A DNA stretch of 64,000 nucleotides from contig NZ_CP017183.1 of the NCBI RefSeq assembly GCF_001729785.1, positions 3,720,001 through 3,784,000 on the forward strand, read 5' to 3'. The notes beneath the pieces were generated by a model. The model saw only the letters and a program-made list of their open reading frames with translations. It did no database searches and had not been told where the DNA came from. Shown here in pieces: positions 19,839 to 29,164 of this stretch. The stretch is from Enterobacter hormaechei subsp. xiangfangensis (lineage in GTDB: Bacteria > Pseudomonadota > Gammaproteobacteria > Enterobacterales > Enterobacteriaceae). The position numbers were made by a program, and so were the translations under genes. The stretch's first letter is position 1. Each line of letters opens with the position of its first letter.

Positions 19839-21032
19839 TCAACGACGACGCTGCCAGACCCACAGCCCGCTAATCGCCAGCGCGAACAGCGCGCCGAATC
19901 CTACCCCGATTGCCACGACCGGCGCACCTGCTTTTACCGCCAGCGAGTAAATCCCCAGCATCAGCAACATCGCCATGTTTTCACCAAGGTTTTGCACCGC
20001 AATGGCGTTACCCGCCCCAACGGTCTGCTTGCCGCGCTCCTGCAACAGCGCGTTTAGCGGCACCACAAAGAAACCGCCTAACATGCCGATCAGCAACAGC
20101 AGGGCATAGGCAGGCAATAGGGCATGTTGCAGGGAGAAGAACAGAACGCCGACGCCAATCAGGATCCCCGCAGGCATGCAGCGCGCGACGGTTTCCAGCG
20201 TCACCAGTTTTGCCGCAGCCCCGGCCCCGACAACAATCCCGACGGCGACCATGGCATTCAGGTAAGTCGGCGTGGCGTTGTCAGTAATGCCCAGCGCCAC
20301 CGGCACCCATAGCACCAGCAGGAAACGCAGCGTAACGCCGGCCCCCCAGAACATGCTGGTGCCCATCAGCGAGAAGCGTGTTTCACCGTTACGCCACAGT
20401 ACGCGGCAGGCGTTGAAGAAGCTGCCGGTCATGGGCCCGAAGCGCCAGGATTGCCCCGGACGCGCCACGGCCAGTTTGGGGATAAACAGGTTGGCGATCA
20501 CCGCGCCACCGTACATCAGGGCGCAGATGCCAAGCGCGGCGAGCACATGCCAGTCTGCCAGTACGCCACCCGCCACCGAACCCAGCAGAATAGCCGCAAT
20601 GGTGGAGGACTCCATCAGGCCGTTGGCCTTCACCAGCTTATCACCGGTGGTGAGCTCACCCAGAATGCCGTACTTCGCCGGGGAGTAGGCTGCCGCACCA
20701 ATGCCCACCAGCGTGTAGCCGACGAAAGGATTGATACCAAAGCAGATACTTGCCGCGCCCAGAAGCTTAAGGCTGTTGGCAAACATCATGACCCGACCTT
20801 TCGGGAAGCTGTCCGCCACCTGGCCGACAAACGGCGCAAATACGATGTAAGCACCCACAAACACCATCTGTAGGATCGGCTGGCTCCAGTCGGGATAAAA
20901 CTCAGCTTTCAGCAACGCCAGCGTGGCAAACAGCAACGCGTTATCGCCGAACGCGGAAAGAAACTGGGCGGCGATAACCGCCATCATGCCTTTCGACCAG
21001 ATTGAAGTGTTAGTGTGCACTGACTCACGCAT
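19839..21032 (-). CDS. lplT: Lysophospholipid transporter LplT
   Basis: LplT is a major facilitator protein that flips lysophosphatidylethanolamine across the inner membrane for reacylation by Aas. The 397-residue form starting [24 protein letters not shown] equals the E. coli length; the upstream start at 21053 would add seven residues. Twelve hydrophobic segments and the motif [20 protein letters not shown] between helices 2 and 3 are visible. It overlaps the aas 3' end by 8 bases, so transporter and enzyme are made together. Confidence 0.97.
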   Translation of the reverse strand: MRESVHTNTSIWSKGMMAVIAAQFLSAFGDNALLFATLALLKAEFYPDWSQPILQMVFVGAYIVFAPFVGQVADSFPKGRVMMFANSLKLLGAASICFGINPFVGYTLVGIGAAAYSPAKYGILGELTTGDKLVKANGLMESSTIAAILLGSVAGGVLADWHVLAALGICALMYGGAVIANLFIPKLAVARPGQSWRFGPMTGSFFNACRVLWRNGETRFSLMGTSMFWGAGVTLRFLLVLWVPVALGITDNATPTYLNAMVAVGIVVGAGAAAKLVTLETVARCMPAGILIGVGVLFFSLQHALLPAYALLLLIGMLGGFFVVPLNALLQERGKQTVGAGNAIAVQNLGENMAMLLMLGIYSLAVKAGAPVVAIGVGFGALFALAISGLWVWQRRR

Positions 21033-23184
21033 TTTGCTGTTCCGCCTCTTCAACCATGCCCTTCAGGGTCACGAAATCGGGTTTACCGCTGCCCAGCACC
21101 GGTAACTGTTTGAGGTAACGAATATCGCGGGGGACCGCCAGCTCGGGGATACCGTGTTCGCGTGCATACCTGAGCAGCGCGTCACGCTTCAGTTCACCGT
21201 CTGTTGTGAAGAGCACCAGCGCCTCGCCTTTACTGGCATCACTTTTCACCACGGTCGCATGCATTTTCTCTGCTGAGACTGCGGTCGCCAGCGTCTCGAC
21301 CATTTCAAGAGAGACCATTTCCCCGGCGATTTTGGCGAAGCGTTTTGCGCGTCCCTGGATCTGCACGAAGCCCTGATCGTCGAAGCGCACGATATCGCCC
21401 GTGTCGTACCAGCCCGTTTCAACCTCGCCATTGACGTTCTCAGCCGTCGGCGCCTCAAGCACCCCCGGGTTTTCCACACGCAAATAGCCGTTCATGACGT
21501 TCGGCCCTTTCAGCTGAAGACGTCCGCCGTCTTCAATACCCGGCACCGCCAGCAGACGCGCGTCCAGCCCCGGCAGAATGCGGCCAACCGTTCCGGGTTT
21601 TGCCGCCATCGGAACGTTGATGGAGACCACCGGCGCGCACTCCGTCACGCCATAGCCTTCCAGAATGCGCAGGCCAAACTTGTCCTGCCAGATTTGGCGC
21701 GTGCTGTCCTGGAGTTTTTCCGCCCCCGCCACCACGTAGCGCACGCGGAAGAAATCATACGGGTTGGCGAAGCGCGCGTAGTTTCCGAGGAAGGTGGACG
21801 TCCCGAACAGCACCGTGCAGTTACGGTCATAAACCAGTTCCGGCACAATGCGGTAGTGCAGCGGGCTTGGGTAGAGGAACACCTCGGCACCGGTCAGCAG
21901 CGGCGTAAAGAGCCCCACGGTCAGACCAAATGAGTGGAACAGCGGCAGCGCCGACATAAAGCGATCGTTGGCGGTAAAGTCAGCAATGGTTTTAATCTGT
22001 TCGACGTTCGCCAGAATGCTTTTGTGACTGTGAACCACACCTTTCGGGTTGCCTTCAGAGCCGGAGGTAAAGAGGATAATGGCATCATCCTCCGGCTGCT
22101 GCTTAACCTGCGCCAGACGCGGCAATAGCAGGTGCGCGAAAATCCACAGCTTGTCGGCGGTCGTGACGTCTGCTTTCAGATCTTCCAGGAACACCCAGCG
22201 CACCTGCGTCAGCTGTTCCGGCAGGTGCCACAGCTTGCCTTTATCCAGGAACTGGCGGGAGGTAAAGACGGTGTTGATTTGCGCCGCGGTAATCGCGCTG
22301 GAGAGCCCTTTCACGCCCGCCGTGTAGTTCATCATCGCCGGAATGCGGCCCCGGGAGACGGCACCAAAGATCACCGCCGCGCTGATACCCGCGTTTGGCA
22401 GCATCAGGCCGATCTTTTCACCCTGTTTGCTGTATTTTTCCAGGATACGCCCGACAAACAGCGTTTTGGTCAACAGCTTACGGTAGGTATCCGGCGTAAA
22501 GTTGATGTCTTCGATGCAGTTTTTCTTCGCACCGTAGCGATACTGGGCTGACAGCAACGATTCATACAGCGTTTCGCGCGGGCGAACGGCCATGCGCGCT
22601 TCCATCATAATCTGGTGCAGCATTTCCCCGGCGATTTTACGGCGGTCGCGCGCACGCGGCGCCTCGGGCATCGGCAGTGACGTCGGCGGTAATATATGCA
22701 GCGTAATTTTCGGGAACAGACGCTGCTTCACCAGCCCTTTCAGACGGCTGAAAAAGGTCAGCTCAGCCCCGTCGATGCGTAGCGGCACGACGGTGGCCTG
22801 AGACTTCGCCGCGACAAAACCGGCCCCATCGTAAATTTTCATCAGGGAGCCCGTCACTGAAATCCGCCCTTCCGGGAAGATAACCACCGGACGCCCCTGC
22901 CCAATCAGACGCACCAGATGTTTAATCATCATCGGTTTGGTTGGATCGAGCGGGACAAAATCAATCAGCGGTTTGAGCCAGCGCATGTACCATTTTTCAC
23001 TGATGGAGCTGTACACCGCGAAGACGGGCCGCACGGGCAAAAACAGCGCCAGCAATACGCCATCAAGAAAAGAGACGTGATTCGGTGTGATAAGAACACG
23101 CTCGCCATAGAGTGCCTGCGTATCGCCAGTCACGCGGATGCGAAACAGGACACGAAACAGTGTGCGGAAGGACCCAAAAAGCAT
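21025..23184 (-). CDS. aas: Aas, bifunctional acyl-ACP synthetase and lysophospholipid acyltransferase
   Basis: Aas reacylates lysophosphatidylethanolamine using acyl-ACP it makes itself. Domain one (about 1-200) is a PlsC-type acyltransferase with NHVSFLDG (the HX4D motif) and VIFPEGR. Domain two (about 220-719) is an AMP-binding enzyme with [19 protein letters not shown] and [13 protein letters not shown] and DTGDIVRFD. The start at 23184 gives 719 residues as in E. coli, with GGGAG upstream; the reading frame extends further upstream through the omrA region but that part is not family-like. Confidence 0.97.
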   Translation of the reverse strand: MLFGSFRTLFRVLFRIRVTGDTQALYGERVLITPNHVSFLDGVLLALFLPVRPVFAVYSSISEKWYMRWLKPLIDFVPLDPTKPMMIKHLVRLIGQGRPVVIFPEGRISVTGSLMKIYDGAGFVAAKSQATVVPLRIDGAELTFFSRLKGLVKQRLFPKITLHILPPTSLPMPEAPRARDRRKIAGEMLHQIMMEARMAVRPRETLYESLLSAQYRYGAKKNCIEDINFTPDTYRKLLTKTLFVGRILEKYSKQGEKIGLMLPNAGISAAVIFGAVSRGRIPAMMNYTAGVKGLSSAITAAQINTVFTSRQFLDKGKLWHLPEQLTQVRWVFLEDLKADVTTADKLWIFAHLLLPRLAQVKQQPEDDAIILFTSGSEGNPKGVVHSHKSILANVEQIKTIADFTANDRFMSALPLFHSFGLTVGLFTPLLTGAEVFLYPSPLHYRIVPELVYDRNCTVLFGTSTFLGNYARFANPYDFFRVRYVVAGAEKLQDSTRQIWQDKFGLRILEGYGVTECAPVVSINVPMAAKPGTVGRILPGLDARLLAVPGIEDGGRLQLKGPNVMNGYLRVENPGVLEAPTAENVNGEVETGWYDTGDIVRFDDQGFVQIQGRAKRFAKIAGEMVSLEMVETLATAVSAEKMHATVVKSDASKGEALVLFTTDGELKRDALLRYAREHGIPELAVPRDIRYLKQLPVLGSGKPDFVTLKGMVEEAEQQNA

Positions 23185-23274
23185 TTCAACTCCCTTTGCC
23201 AGCCAGTGTGAAAGGTATAAATGGTGGCAGATTACACGAGAAGTAGTGAGGGAGCGATAGCAAAAACAGAGGCG

Positions 23275-23360
23275 AAAAAAAACCTGCGCATCCGCGCAGG
23301 TTGGTGCAAGAGAAGAGTACGAAAACGTACCAGGAATTCTCACCAATCAATACCTCTGGG
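23275..23360 (-). ncRNA. omrA: OmrA small regulatory RNA
   Basis: The minus strand from 23360 begins CCCAGAGGTATTGATTGGTGAG, the 5' seed region of OmrA and OmrB, and ends in the terminator CCTGCGC/GCGCAGG-type hairpin followed by eight U residues at 23275-23282. OmrA is an OmpR-activated, Hfq-dependent RNA that represses outer membrane genes such as ompT, cirA, fecA and fepA as well as ompR. It lies between aas and galR as in E. coli. Confidence 0.95.
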
Positions 23361-23476
23361 ATCTTGATTGTGGCCTCCGGCGACAGGCTTCGCCAGCGGG
23401 AAAACGCAAGGGAATGAGCCGAAGTGCAACCAGGTGTGAATATTCTCTTTTGCTGTTACAGGTTGAACTTACAGGC

Positions 23477-23559
23477 AAAAAAAAAACCTGCGTAAAACGC
23501 AGGTTGGTGTAAATCGTGTTAATCAACCGAAGTTGATTCCACCTATCAATACCTCTGGG
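23477..23559 (-). ncRNA. omrB: OmrB small regulatory RNA
   Basis: The minus strand from 23559 begins CCCAGAGGTATTGATAGGTGG, identical to OmrA over the first 16 bases, and ends with the hairpin AACCTGCG/CGCAGGTT and up to ten U residues. The middle, with an AATCAACTTCGGTTGATT hairpin, differs from OmrA. Tandem omrB-omrA is the usual arrangement; the shared 5' end targets the same mRNAs and the distinct middle gives separate targets. Confidence 0.94.
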
Positions 23560-23769
23560 ATCTCGACTCTAGCAATTCATAACGCATCGTTGCTAACGGA
23601 CAATCGCAACAGCCTGAGGCAAAGTGTAACTAAAGATTCAGATTACCATTATTCAGACATGACTGGCCGTGTAACGATTACACCGCGAGGGATGTTCTGC
23701 TTCACGTTTGCAGAGGACGCTCACCCGCTCCCCTTGAATGCGCGCCGCTTTTCCGCAACACTAGTTAGT

Positions 23770-23785
23770 GTGTAAACGCTTACCC
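23770..23785. promoter_or_regulatory. GalR/GalS-type operator upstream of galR
   Basis: GTGTAAACGCTTACCC fits the operator consensus GTGnAAnCGnTTnCnC, lying 18 bases before the galR ATG. Its place suggests autoregulation by GalR or GalS. Confidence 0.75.
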
Positions 23786-23802
23786 CTATAAGAAGGTATT
23801 GA

Positions 23803-24825
23803 ATGGCGACAATTAAGGATGTGGCTCGTCTGGCCGGTGTTTCCGTCGCGACCGTCTCCCGCGTAATCAACAACTCCCCTAAAGCGAGTGATGCATCGCG
23901 CCAGGCCGTGCAGGACGCCATGGAAAACCTGAATTATCACCCTAACGCCAACGCGCGCGCCCTTGCCCAGCAGTCGACAGAAACCATCGGGCTGGTGGTC
24001 GGGGATGTATCCGATCCGTTTTTCGGTGCGATGGTCAAAGCCGTAGAACAAGTCTCTTATCACACCGGAAATTTCCTGCTGATTGGTAATGGCTACCACA
24101 ATGAACAGAAAGAGCGCCAGGCCATTGAGCAGCTGATCCGTCATCGCTGTGCGGCACTGGTGGTCCATGCCAAAATGATCCCCGACGCCGAGCTGATCCA
24201 TCTGATGAAACAGATGCCGGGGATGGTGATTATCAACCGTATTATTCCCGGTTTTGAAACCCGCTGCGTGGCGCTCGACGACCGTTACGGCGCATGGCTC
24301 GCAACCCGTCACCTAATCCAGCAGGGCCATACCCGAATTGGTTATCTGTGCTCCAACCACCCAATTTCCGATGCGGAAGATCGCCTTCAGGGCTATTACG
24401 ACGCGCTGCGCGAAGCCGGTCTGCCCTGCAACGATCGCCTTGTGGCGTACGGAGAACCGGATGAGAGTGGCGGCGAGCAGGCGATGACCGAGCTGCTGGG
24501 ACGCGGGCGGAATTTCACCGCCGTGGCCAGCTATAACGACTCCATGGCCGCCGGCGCAATGGGCGTGCTGAATGATAACGGGATCGACGTCCCGGCAGAA
24601 ATTTCGCTGATTGGCTTTGATGATGTGCTGGTGTCGCGCTACGTGCGCCCTCGCCTGACAACCGTGCGCTACCCGATTGTAACCATGGCAACGCAGGCGG
24701 CAGAACTGGCGTTAGCGCTGGCCGAGCATCGCCCGCCGCCGGAAATTACTCACCTGTTCAGCCCAACCTTAGTGCGCCGTCACTCGGTGGTATCGCCCGC
24801 GGAAGCCGTGAGCGAACAGCGATAG
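23803..24825 (+). CDS. galR: GalR, galactose operon repressor
   Basis: This LacI-family repressor controls gal and mgl genes and releases DNA on binding galactose. The N-terminal helix-turn-helix IKDVARLAGVSVATVSRVIN (residues 4-23) and hinge NANARALA are intact, followed by a periplasmic-binding-protein-like effector domain. 340 residues against 343 in E. coli. The last 46 bases overlap, tail to tail, with the acetyltransferase gene on the other strand. Confidence 0.96.
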   Translation: MATIKDVARLAGVSVATVSRVINNSPKASDASRQAVQDAMENLNYHPNANARALAQQSTETIGLVVGDVSDPFFGAMVKAVEQVSYHTGNFLLIGNGYHNEQKERQAIEQLIRHRCAALVVHAKMIPDAELIHLMKQMPGMVIINRIIPGFETRCVALDDRYGAWLATRHLIQQGHTRIGYLCSNHPISDAEDRLQGYYDALREAGLPCNDRLVAYGEPDESGGEQAMTELLGRGRNFTAVASYNDSMAAGAMGVLNDNGIDVPAEISLIGFDDVLVSRYVRPRLTTVRYPIVTMATQAAELALALAEHRPPPEITHLFSPTLVRRHSVVSPAEAVSEQR

Positions 24826-25256
24826 AGATGGACGGTTTTATCCGGGTATTCCAGCGCATCGCCGATGTAGTGCCAGCCGTAACGTTCGTAGAAGTCGCGA
24901 CAGGCAGACCAGAGATGAAGCTCGTGATACCCGGCGCGTCGCGCGTAGCCGATAACATGCTGCTGAAGTTTTCCCGCCAGCCCGTTTCCCCGGGCGGCTT
25001 CATCGACATACAGCGCAGCCAGCCAGGGGTGGAGATCCTGTCGGGAAATTAAATCGCAACGCCACAGCCCAACGGTGCCCAGCAGCTGGTCATCCTCAAC
25101 GGCAATAAAGGTGAGCGGTAACTCGCCCGGCGTCAGGCTGTGCTCGACAATGCTCTGGAAAAAGGCACGCGGCATACCTTCACCAAACGCGTACCAGATC
25201 CAGTCGATCACCTGCTGTGTAAACTGCGGCGCAGCGTGAAGCGGCAGTATATTCAC
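24780..25256 (-). CDS. GNAT-family N-acetyltransferase
   Basis: The 158-residue protein carries the GNAT core: a first strand region ending TFIAVEDDQLLGTVGLW, the acetyl-CoA loop LYVDEAARGNGLAGKLQQHVIGYAR (a Q/RxxGxG/A variant, here ARGNGLA), and ACRDFYERYGWHYIG. Substrate is unknown. The start is a GTG at 25256 that overlaps the stop of the GntR gene by 3 bases, so the two genes are likely translationally coupled. Its 3' end runs 46 bases into galR on the opposite strand. It is not found at this place in E. coli. Confidence 0.85.
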   Translation of the reverse strand: MNILPLHAAPQFTQQVIDWIWYAFGEGMPRAFFQSIVEHSLTPGELPLTFIAVEDDQLLGTVGLWRCDLISRQDLHPWLAALYVDEAARGNGLAGKLQQHVIGYARRAGYHELHLWSACRDFYERYGWHYIGDALEYPDKTVHLYRCSLTASAGDTTE

Positions 25257-26026
25257 ACCAGCTTCCCCTGGAAAAGAGGGACCGATTCGAAAAGGTAGCC
25301 GTCGAAATCGGGTGCGTCTTCGTCTGACAGCTCAAGCAGGCTCTTTTTGACGTTTTCAAGATGCTGGAACATCGCCTGCCACGCCCCCATCACGTCGCGG
25401 CGGCGGAGCGCAGCGAGAATGGTTTGCCTGTCGCCGAGCCATTTCAGCCGCCATGCGCGGCTGGCGATGTGGCCGTTGAATTGCTGCCACAGTGGGCTGC
25501 TGTCCATGTGATGCCAGACGCTTTCAACGGTCGCCAGCAGCATCTGGTTTTGTGTGGCCCCCGCCAGTACCAGGTGGAACATTTTGTTGTTGTCCTGGCT
25601 GCGATCGTCGGCGGCAATCGCCCGTTGCTCCTGCTCGATGATGCGGCGCAGGTTGTCGATATCCGCCCGCGTCGCCATTTTTGCGGCAAAGGCGGCAATG
25701 TTGCTTTCAAGCAGCTGACGCGCCTGGAGAATTTCAAACGGCCCCACGTCACTGTTCAGAAAACGCTCTTCCTCGTTTTCATGCTCCTCCGGAATGCGCA
25801 TCACGTACACGCCAGACCCCTGGCGAATATCCACCGTCCCCTGAAGCTCAAGCATCAGCAGCGCCTCGCGCACGATAGTGCGGCTCACGCCATACGTCTC
25901 GGCGATGTTGCGCTCCGGCGGCAGACGCGATCCCACGGGATAATGCCCCTGGATAATCTGCGCCCGTAAATCCTCGCCAATCTCCTGGTACTGTTTTTTT
26001 TCCGGCAGGATGACAGCCTTATCCAC
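25253..26026 (-). CDS. GntR/FadR-family regulator, UxuR/ExuR-like
   Basis: The 257-residue protein has an N-terminal winged helix (YQEIGEDLRAQIIQGHYPVGSRLPPERNIAETYGVSRTIVREAL split here into its known parts: LPPERNIAE, GVSRTIVREAL) and a C-terminal FCD effector domain with GPFEILQARQLLESNIAAFAA and the metal-site histidines in FHLVLAGATQN and MFQHLENV. It resembles the hexuronate regulators UxuR and ExuR, but its position downstream of a beta-glucoside gene pair does not show its target. It lies 78 bases past the GH1 gene on the same strand. Confidence 0.85.
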   Translation of the reverse strand: MDKAVILPEKKQYQEIGEDLRAQIIQGHYPVGSRLPPERNIAETYGVSRTIVREALLMLELQGTVDIRQGSGVYVMRIPEEHENEEERFLNSDVGPFEILQARQLLESNIAAFAAKMATRADIDNLRRIIEQEQRAIAADDRSQDNNKMFHLVLAGATQNQMLLATVESVWHHMDSSPLWQQFNGHIASRAWRLKWLGDRQTILAALRRRDVMGAWQAMFQHLENVKKSLLELSDEDAPDFDGYLFESVPLFQGKLV

Positions 26027-26104
26027 GTTTTCACCTGTGTTTTTCAGTTAATGCGCGAGCCGGACGTCCTCCCGGCCAGTTTGTGCGCTATTTTACCAGA
26101 AGGC

Positions 26105-27532
26105 TTACTTCCATTCATCGTCTACCCTGAGCGTCAGCACACGCTCATCGCGCAGCTGGCGGAACCAGGACGCTGATTTCTTTGCCCGCCGTGCGCGTTG
26201 ATTTTCAAGGTCGATCTCAATCAGCCCGTAGCGGTTTTTAAACGCGTTCATCGGCGAGACGTTGTCGGTGAAGGCCCACAGCATATAACCGTGACAGTTT
26301 GCCCCCGCCTCCCGCGCCAGCAGCGTGTAGTAGAGATGTTCGCTGATAAACGCGATGCGGTACGTGTCATCGATAATGCCGTCGCGATTGCGAAACTGCG
26401 CTTCGTTCTCCACACCCATCCCGCTTTCCGCTACAAACCAGTCAATGTTGCGATAGTCGTTTTTAATCCGCATCGCCATGTCGTAAATAATGCGCGGGAA
26501 GATCTCCCAGCCGCGGGAGGTGTTCATCCTCCGCCCCGGCAGCTCGAACGGCTCGTAGTAATACGCCGGGTGGAACGGCGTCTCCGGGTGCCAGGCGCGG
26601 GACGGGGCTTTGACGCGATGCGGGTAATAGAGGTTAATGCCCAGCTCGTCGACGGTGTTGTCGGCAATCAGCGCCAGCTCGTCAGCCGTGTAGTCCCACT
26701 GCACCTGATGCTGCGCCAGCAGGGTAAAGAGCGCCTGCGGATAGCGCCCGTGCACCAGTGGGTCGAGAAAGACGCGGTTGTAGAACAGATCGTACATCTC
26801 TGCCGCTCGCACGTCATGCGGTGCGCGCGAGCGTGGATAGGTCACTTCCGGGTTAAGAATACAACCCACTGAGCCGTCATACCCTTTCTCGCGAAACAGC
26901 TTCACCACTTTCGCCGTCGCCAGCACTTTATGGTGGTTCCACTGCATCCAGGTGCTGGTGTTCTGCTCATAGGGCCAGCGCAGTGCGTCAAGGTAGACGC
27001 GCGTCTGGACCACAATCGGCTCGTTGAAGGTAAACCAGCGGGTGACTTTGCCGTGAAAGCGCTCAAACACTTTTTCCGCATAGCGAACGAACAGCTCGAC
27101 GACGTGCTTCGACGCCCAGCCGCCGTAGGTTTCCAGCAGCACGCCCGGCAATTCGTAGTGTTCCAGGCAGATCATCGGCTCAATGCCCTGACGGTGCATT
27201 TCATCGAACAGCGCGTCGTAATAGGCGGCGTACTCTTCATCTACGGTGGCGTTTTCATAGTCGGTCAAAAAGCGCGACCAGTTGATCGAGGTGCGATAGT
27301 GCGTCAGGCCCGCCTGCTTCATCAGCGCCACGTCTTCACGGAAGCGATTAATAAAGTCGGTTGCCACCGCCGGGCCATAGCCGTTGTGCCAGACGTGACG
27401 ATCGTTCTTGTACCAGAGATCGATCCACGAATCCTGCCCTGGCTTTTTGCCGCTCCAGCCCTCGGTCTGCCAGGCCGATGCCGCCGCGCCCAGCATAAAA
27501 TCCTGCGGTATAGTTATCTGTTTTATGCTCAT
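26105..27532 (-). CDS. Glycoside hydrolase family 1, probable 6-phospho-beta-glucosidase
   Basis: The 475-residue enzyme is a GH1 (beta/alpha)8 barrel. The acid/base glutamate is E171 in WFTFNEP, and the nucleophile should be E369 in FVAESGMG, where most GH1 enzymes have ENG. It follows a PTS IIC gene by 7 bases, and the IIC stop overlaps the GH1 ribosome site (AGGA), so the substrate is likely a PTS-phosphorylated beta-glucoside. I chose the ATG at 27532 because it sits right after that ribosome site; an upstream frame of 21 residues overlaps the IIC gene. Confidence 0.88.
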   Translation of the reverse strand: MSIKQITIPQDFMLGAAASAWQTEGWSGKKPGQDSWIDLWYKNDRHVWHNGYGPAVATDFINRFREDVALMKQAGLTHYRTSINWSRFLTDYENATVDEEYAAYYDALFDEMHRQGIEPMICLEHYELPGVLLETYGGWASKHVVELFVRYAEKVFERFHGKVTRWFTFNEPIVVQTRVYLDALRWPYEQNTSTWMQWNHHKVLATAKVVKLFREKGYDGSVGCILNPEVTYPRSRAPHDVRAAEMYDLFYNRVFLDPLVHGRYPQALFTLLAQHQVQWDYTADELALIADNTVDELGINLYYPHRVKAPSRAWHPETPFHPAYYYEPFELPGRRMNTSRGWEIFPRIIYDMAMRIKNDYRNIDWFVAESGMGVENEAQFRNRDGIIDDTYRIAFISEHLYYTLLAREAGANCHGYMLWAFTDNVSPMNAFKNRYGLIEIDLENQRARRAKKSASWFRQLRDERVLTLRVDDEWK

Positions 27533-27539
27533 CCGGTCC

Positions 27540-28865
27540 TCATGCGTTATCGGTGGCTTGTTGCAGCGCGGCCTGCTCTGCGCGGCGTGAGGCAATTTTC
27601 ACAAACGGCAGATAGATAATCACCGCGGTCACGATGCAGATAAACTGGGTGATCACCGCCCCCATGGAGCCCGCGGTTGACAGCCAGGCGTTGATCAGCG
27701 GCGGCGTGGTCCAGGGCACCATCACCACGGCTTTCCCGGCAAATCCGGTCACGGTGGCAAAGTAGCCAATCGAGCCCGTCACCAGCGGCGTGATGATGAA
27801 CGGGATAGCCAGGATCGGGTTGAGCATGATTGGCATCCCGAAGATCACCGGCTCGTTGATATTAAAAATACCCGGGCCGATGGAGAGCTTAGCGATCTCC
27901 TTCATCTCTTTACGTTTGGTGGCAATCATGACGGCGATCAGCAGGCCGATGGTCAGGCCGGAGCCGCCGATGCTCATATAGACGTCCCAGAACGGCATGG
28001 TGATGATGTTTGGCACCTCTTTGCCCTGCTCGAACGCGCTCATGTTAACGGTGATTGCCCCCAGCAACAGCGGCTCGCGGATCGGCTTGATCATCTGGTT
28101 GCCGTGAATACCAATCACCCAGAACAGCTGGGCGACAAACATCAGCAGCAGGATCCCCGGCAGGCTTTGCACCACGCGCTCCAGCGGCTGTTGCACCACC
28201 TGGTAAACCGCGTCGTAGAGATACATGCCGGTAATCTGATGAAACACGAAGCCAAAGGTGGCGATGGCGGTGGTGGTGATAATGGCCGGGATCAGCGCAG
28301 AGAACGACGCAGCGACGTTCGGCGGCACCGTGTCCGGCATCCTGATTTTCAGCCCCCTGCGGTTTTCCAGCCAGCAGTAAATCTCCACTGACAGGATGGC
28401 GATAAACATGCCGAGGAACAGGCTGCGGGTATCAGAGAACTGGCGCAGCAGCACGTCTTTCACCACGTGCATCTCGCCGTCCACCAGCATTTCCACCGTG
28501 GTTGGCGTCACGCAGATAAAGCAGATCACCGCCAGCAGGCCGGGGAACAGGGACTTAATGCCGTTAATACGCCCCAGCTCAATGCCGATTAAAAACACCG
28601 CACCGATGTTGAGAAAGTTAAGCGTGGCATAGTTGAGCGCGCTGGTGATCGGCTTTAACGCCGCAAGAAACGACAGCGACTGAAAGCTCGCCAGGCCGTT
28701 TTTCGGATCCAGCACCATATTGGAGATCAGTACCGAGAACGCCCCCACAATGATGACCGGCATTAAGGTAATAAACGCAGACTTGATCGCCTGGATATAG
28801 CGATAGCTGTTGAAGGTGGTGGCAAAACTGCCCAGAGCGTCGATCAGTTTTTCCTGAAATGCCAT
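27540..28865 (-). CDS. PTS permease IIC, lactose/cellobiose family
   Basis: The 441-residue membrane protein has around ten hydrophobic segments and PTS_EIIC family hallmarks such as GIFNINEPVIFGMPIMLNP (the NEP motif), GIHGNQMIKP and MSIGGSGLTIGL. It would import and phosphorylate a beta-glucoside together with IIA and IIB, but no IIA or IIB gene is in this window. The start at 28865 has a GAGG site upstream; an earlier frame up to 28946 crosses the operator region. It is the first gene of the unit reading to the GH1 gene. Confidence 0.9.
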   Translation of the reverse strand: MAFQEKLIDALGSFATTFNSYRYIQAIKSAFITLMPVIIVGAFSVLISNMVLDPKNGLASFQSLSFLAALKPITSALNYATLNFLNIGAVFLIGIELGRINGIKSLFPGLLAVICFICVTPTTVEMLVDGEMHVVKDVLLRQFSDTRSLFLGMFIAILSVEIYCWLENRRGLKIRMPDTVPPNVAASFSALIPAIITTTAIATFGFVFHQITGMYLYDAVYQVVQQPLERVVQSLPGILLLMFVAQLFWVIGIHGNQMIKPIREPLLLGAITVNMSAFEQGKEVPNIITMPFWDVYMSIGGSGLTIGLLIAVMIATKRKEMKEIAKLSIGPGIFNINEPVIFGMPIMLNPILAIPFIITPLVTGSIGYFATVTGFAGKAVVMVPWTTPPLINAWLSTAGSMGAVITQFICIVTAVIIYLPFVKIASRRAEQAALQQATDNA

Positions 28866-29164
28866 AGGGTAATACCTCAGTAAAAGGGCTTTTATTGAAT
28901 AAGATGGACAGCCGGATACTATTGGTATGCCAAAAATAGCGCCCACAGGCGCTTTGTTCTGTGATTAAGCTCTCAATGAGGTAAGAGGTATTCCAGATTG
29001 CGATTTATCACCATTTTGGCATGCCAATGACAGGCATTTATCCCGCTGGCGAGGATCGTTACCGAAAAGCGTGATCGTTATGGGGTTTTGCCCTTCCCAC
29101 GTCGCTTATGCGCCGGATGGTCTGTGTTAAACTGCAAACCATTACGTGGAAACAGGAATTTCGA
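28866..29164. promoter_or_regulatory. Divergent control region with paired LacI-type operators and a CRP-like site
   Basis: The 299-base gap between the divergent PTS and LacI-family genes has two near-identical palindromes, TTGGTATGCCAA (28922-28933) and TTGGCATGCCAA (29016-29027), centred 94 bases apart, close to nine helical turns. Between them TGTGA-6-TCTCA (28960-28975) fits the CRP site with one mismatch. The likely ligand of the palindromes is the adjacent LacI-family protein; paired sites suggest a DNA loop. Confidence 0.7.

Noticed and set aside
23185..23346. Extended N-terminus of Aas through the omrA region
   Set aside because: The first 54 residues are not Aas-like, and the sequence is omrA and its upstream gap.
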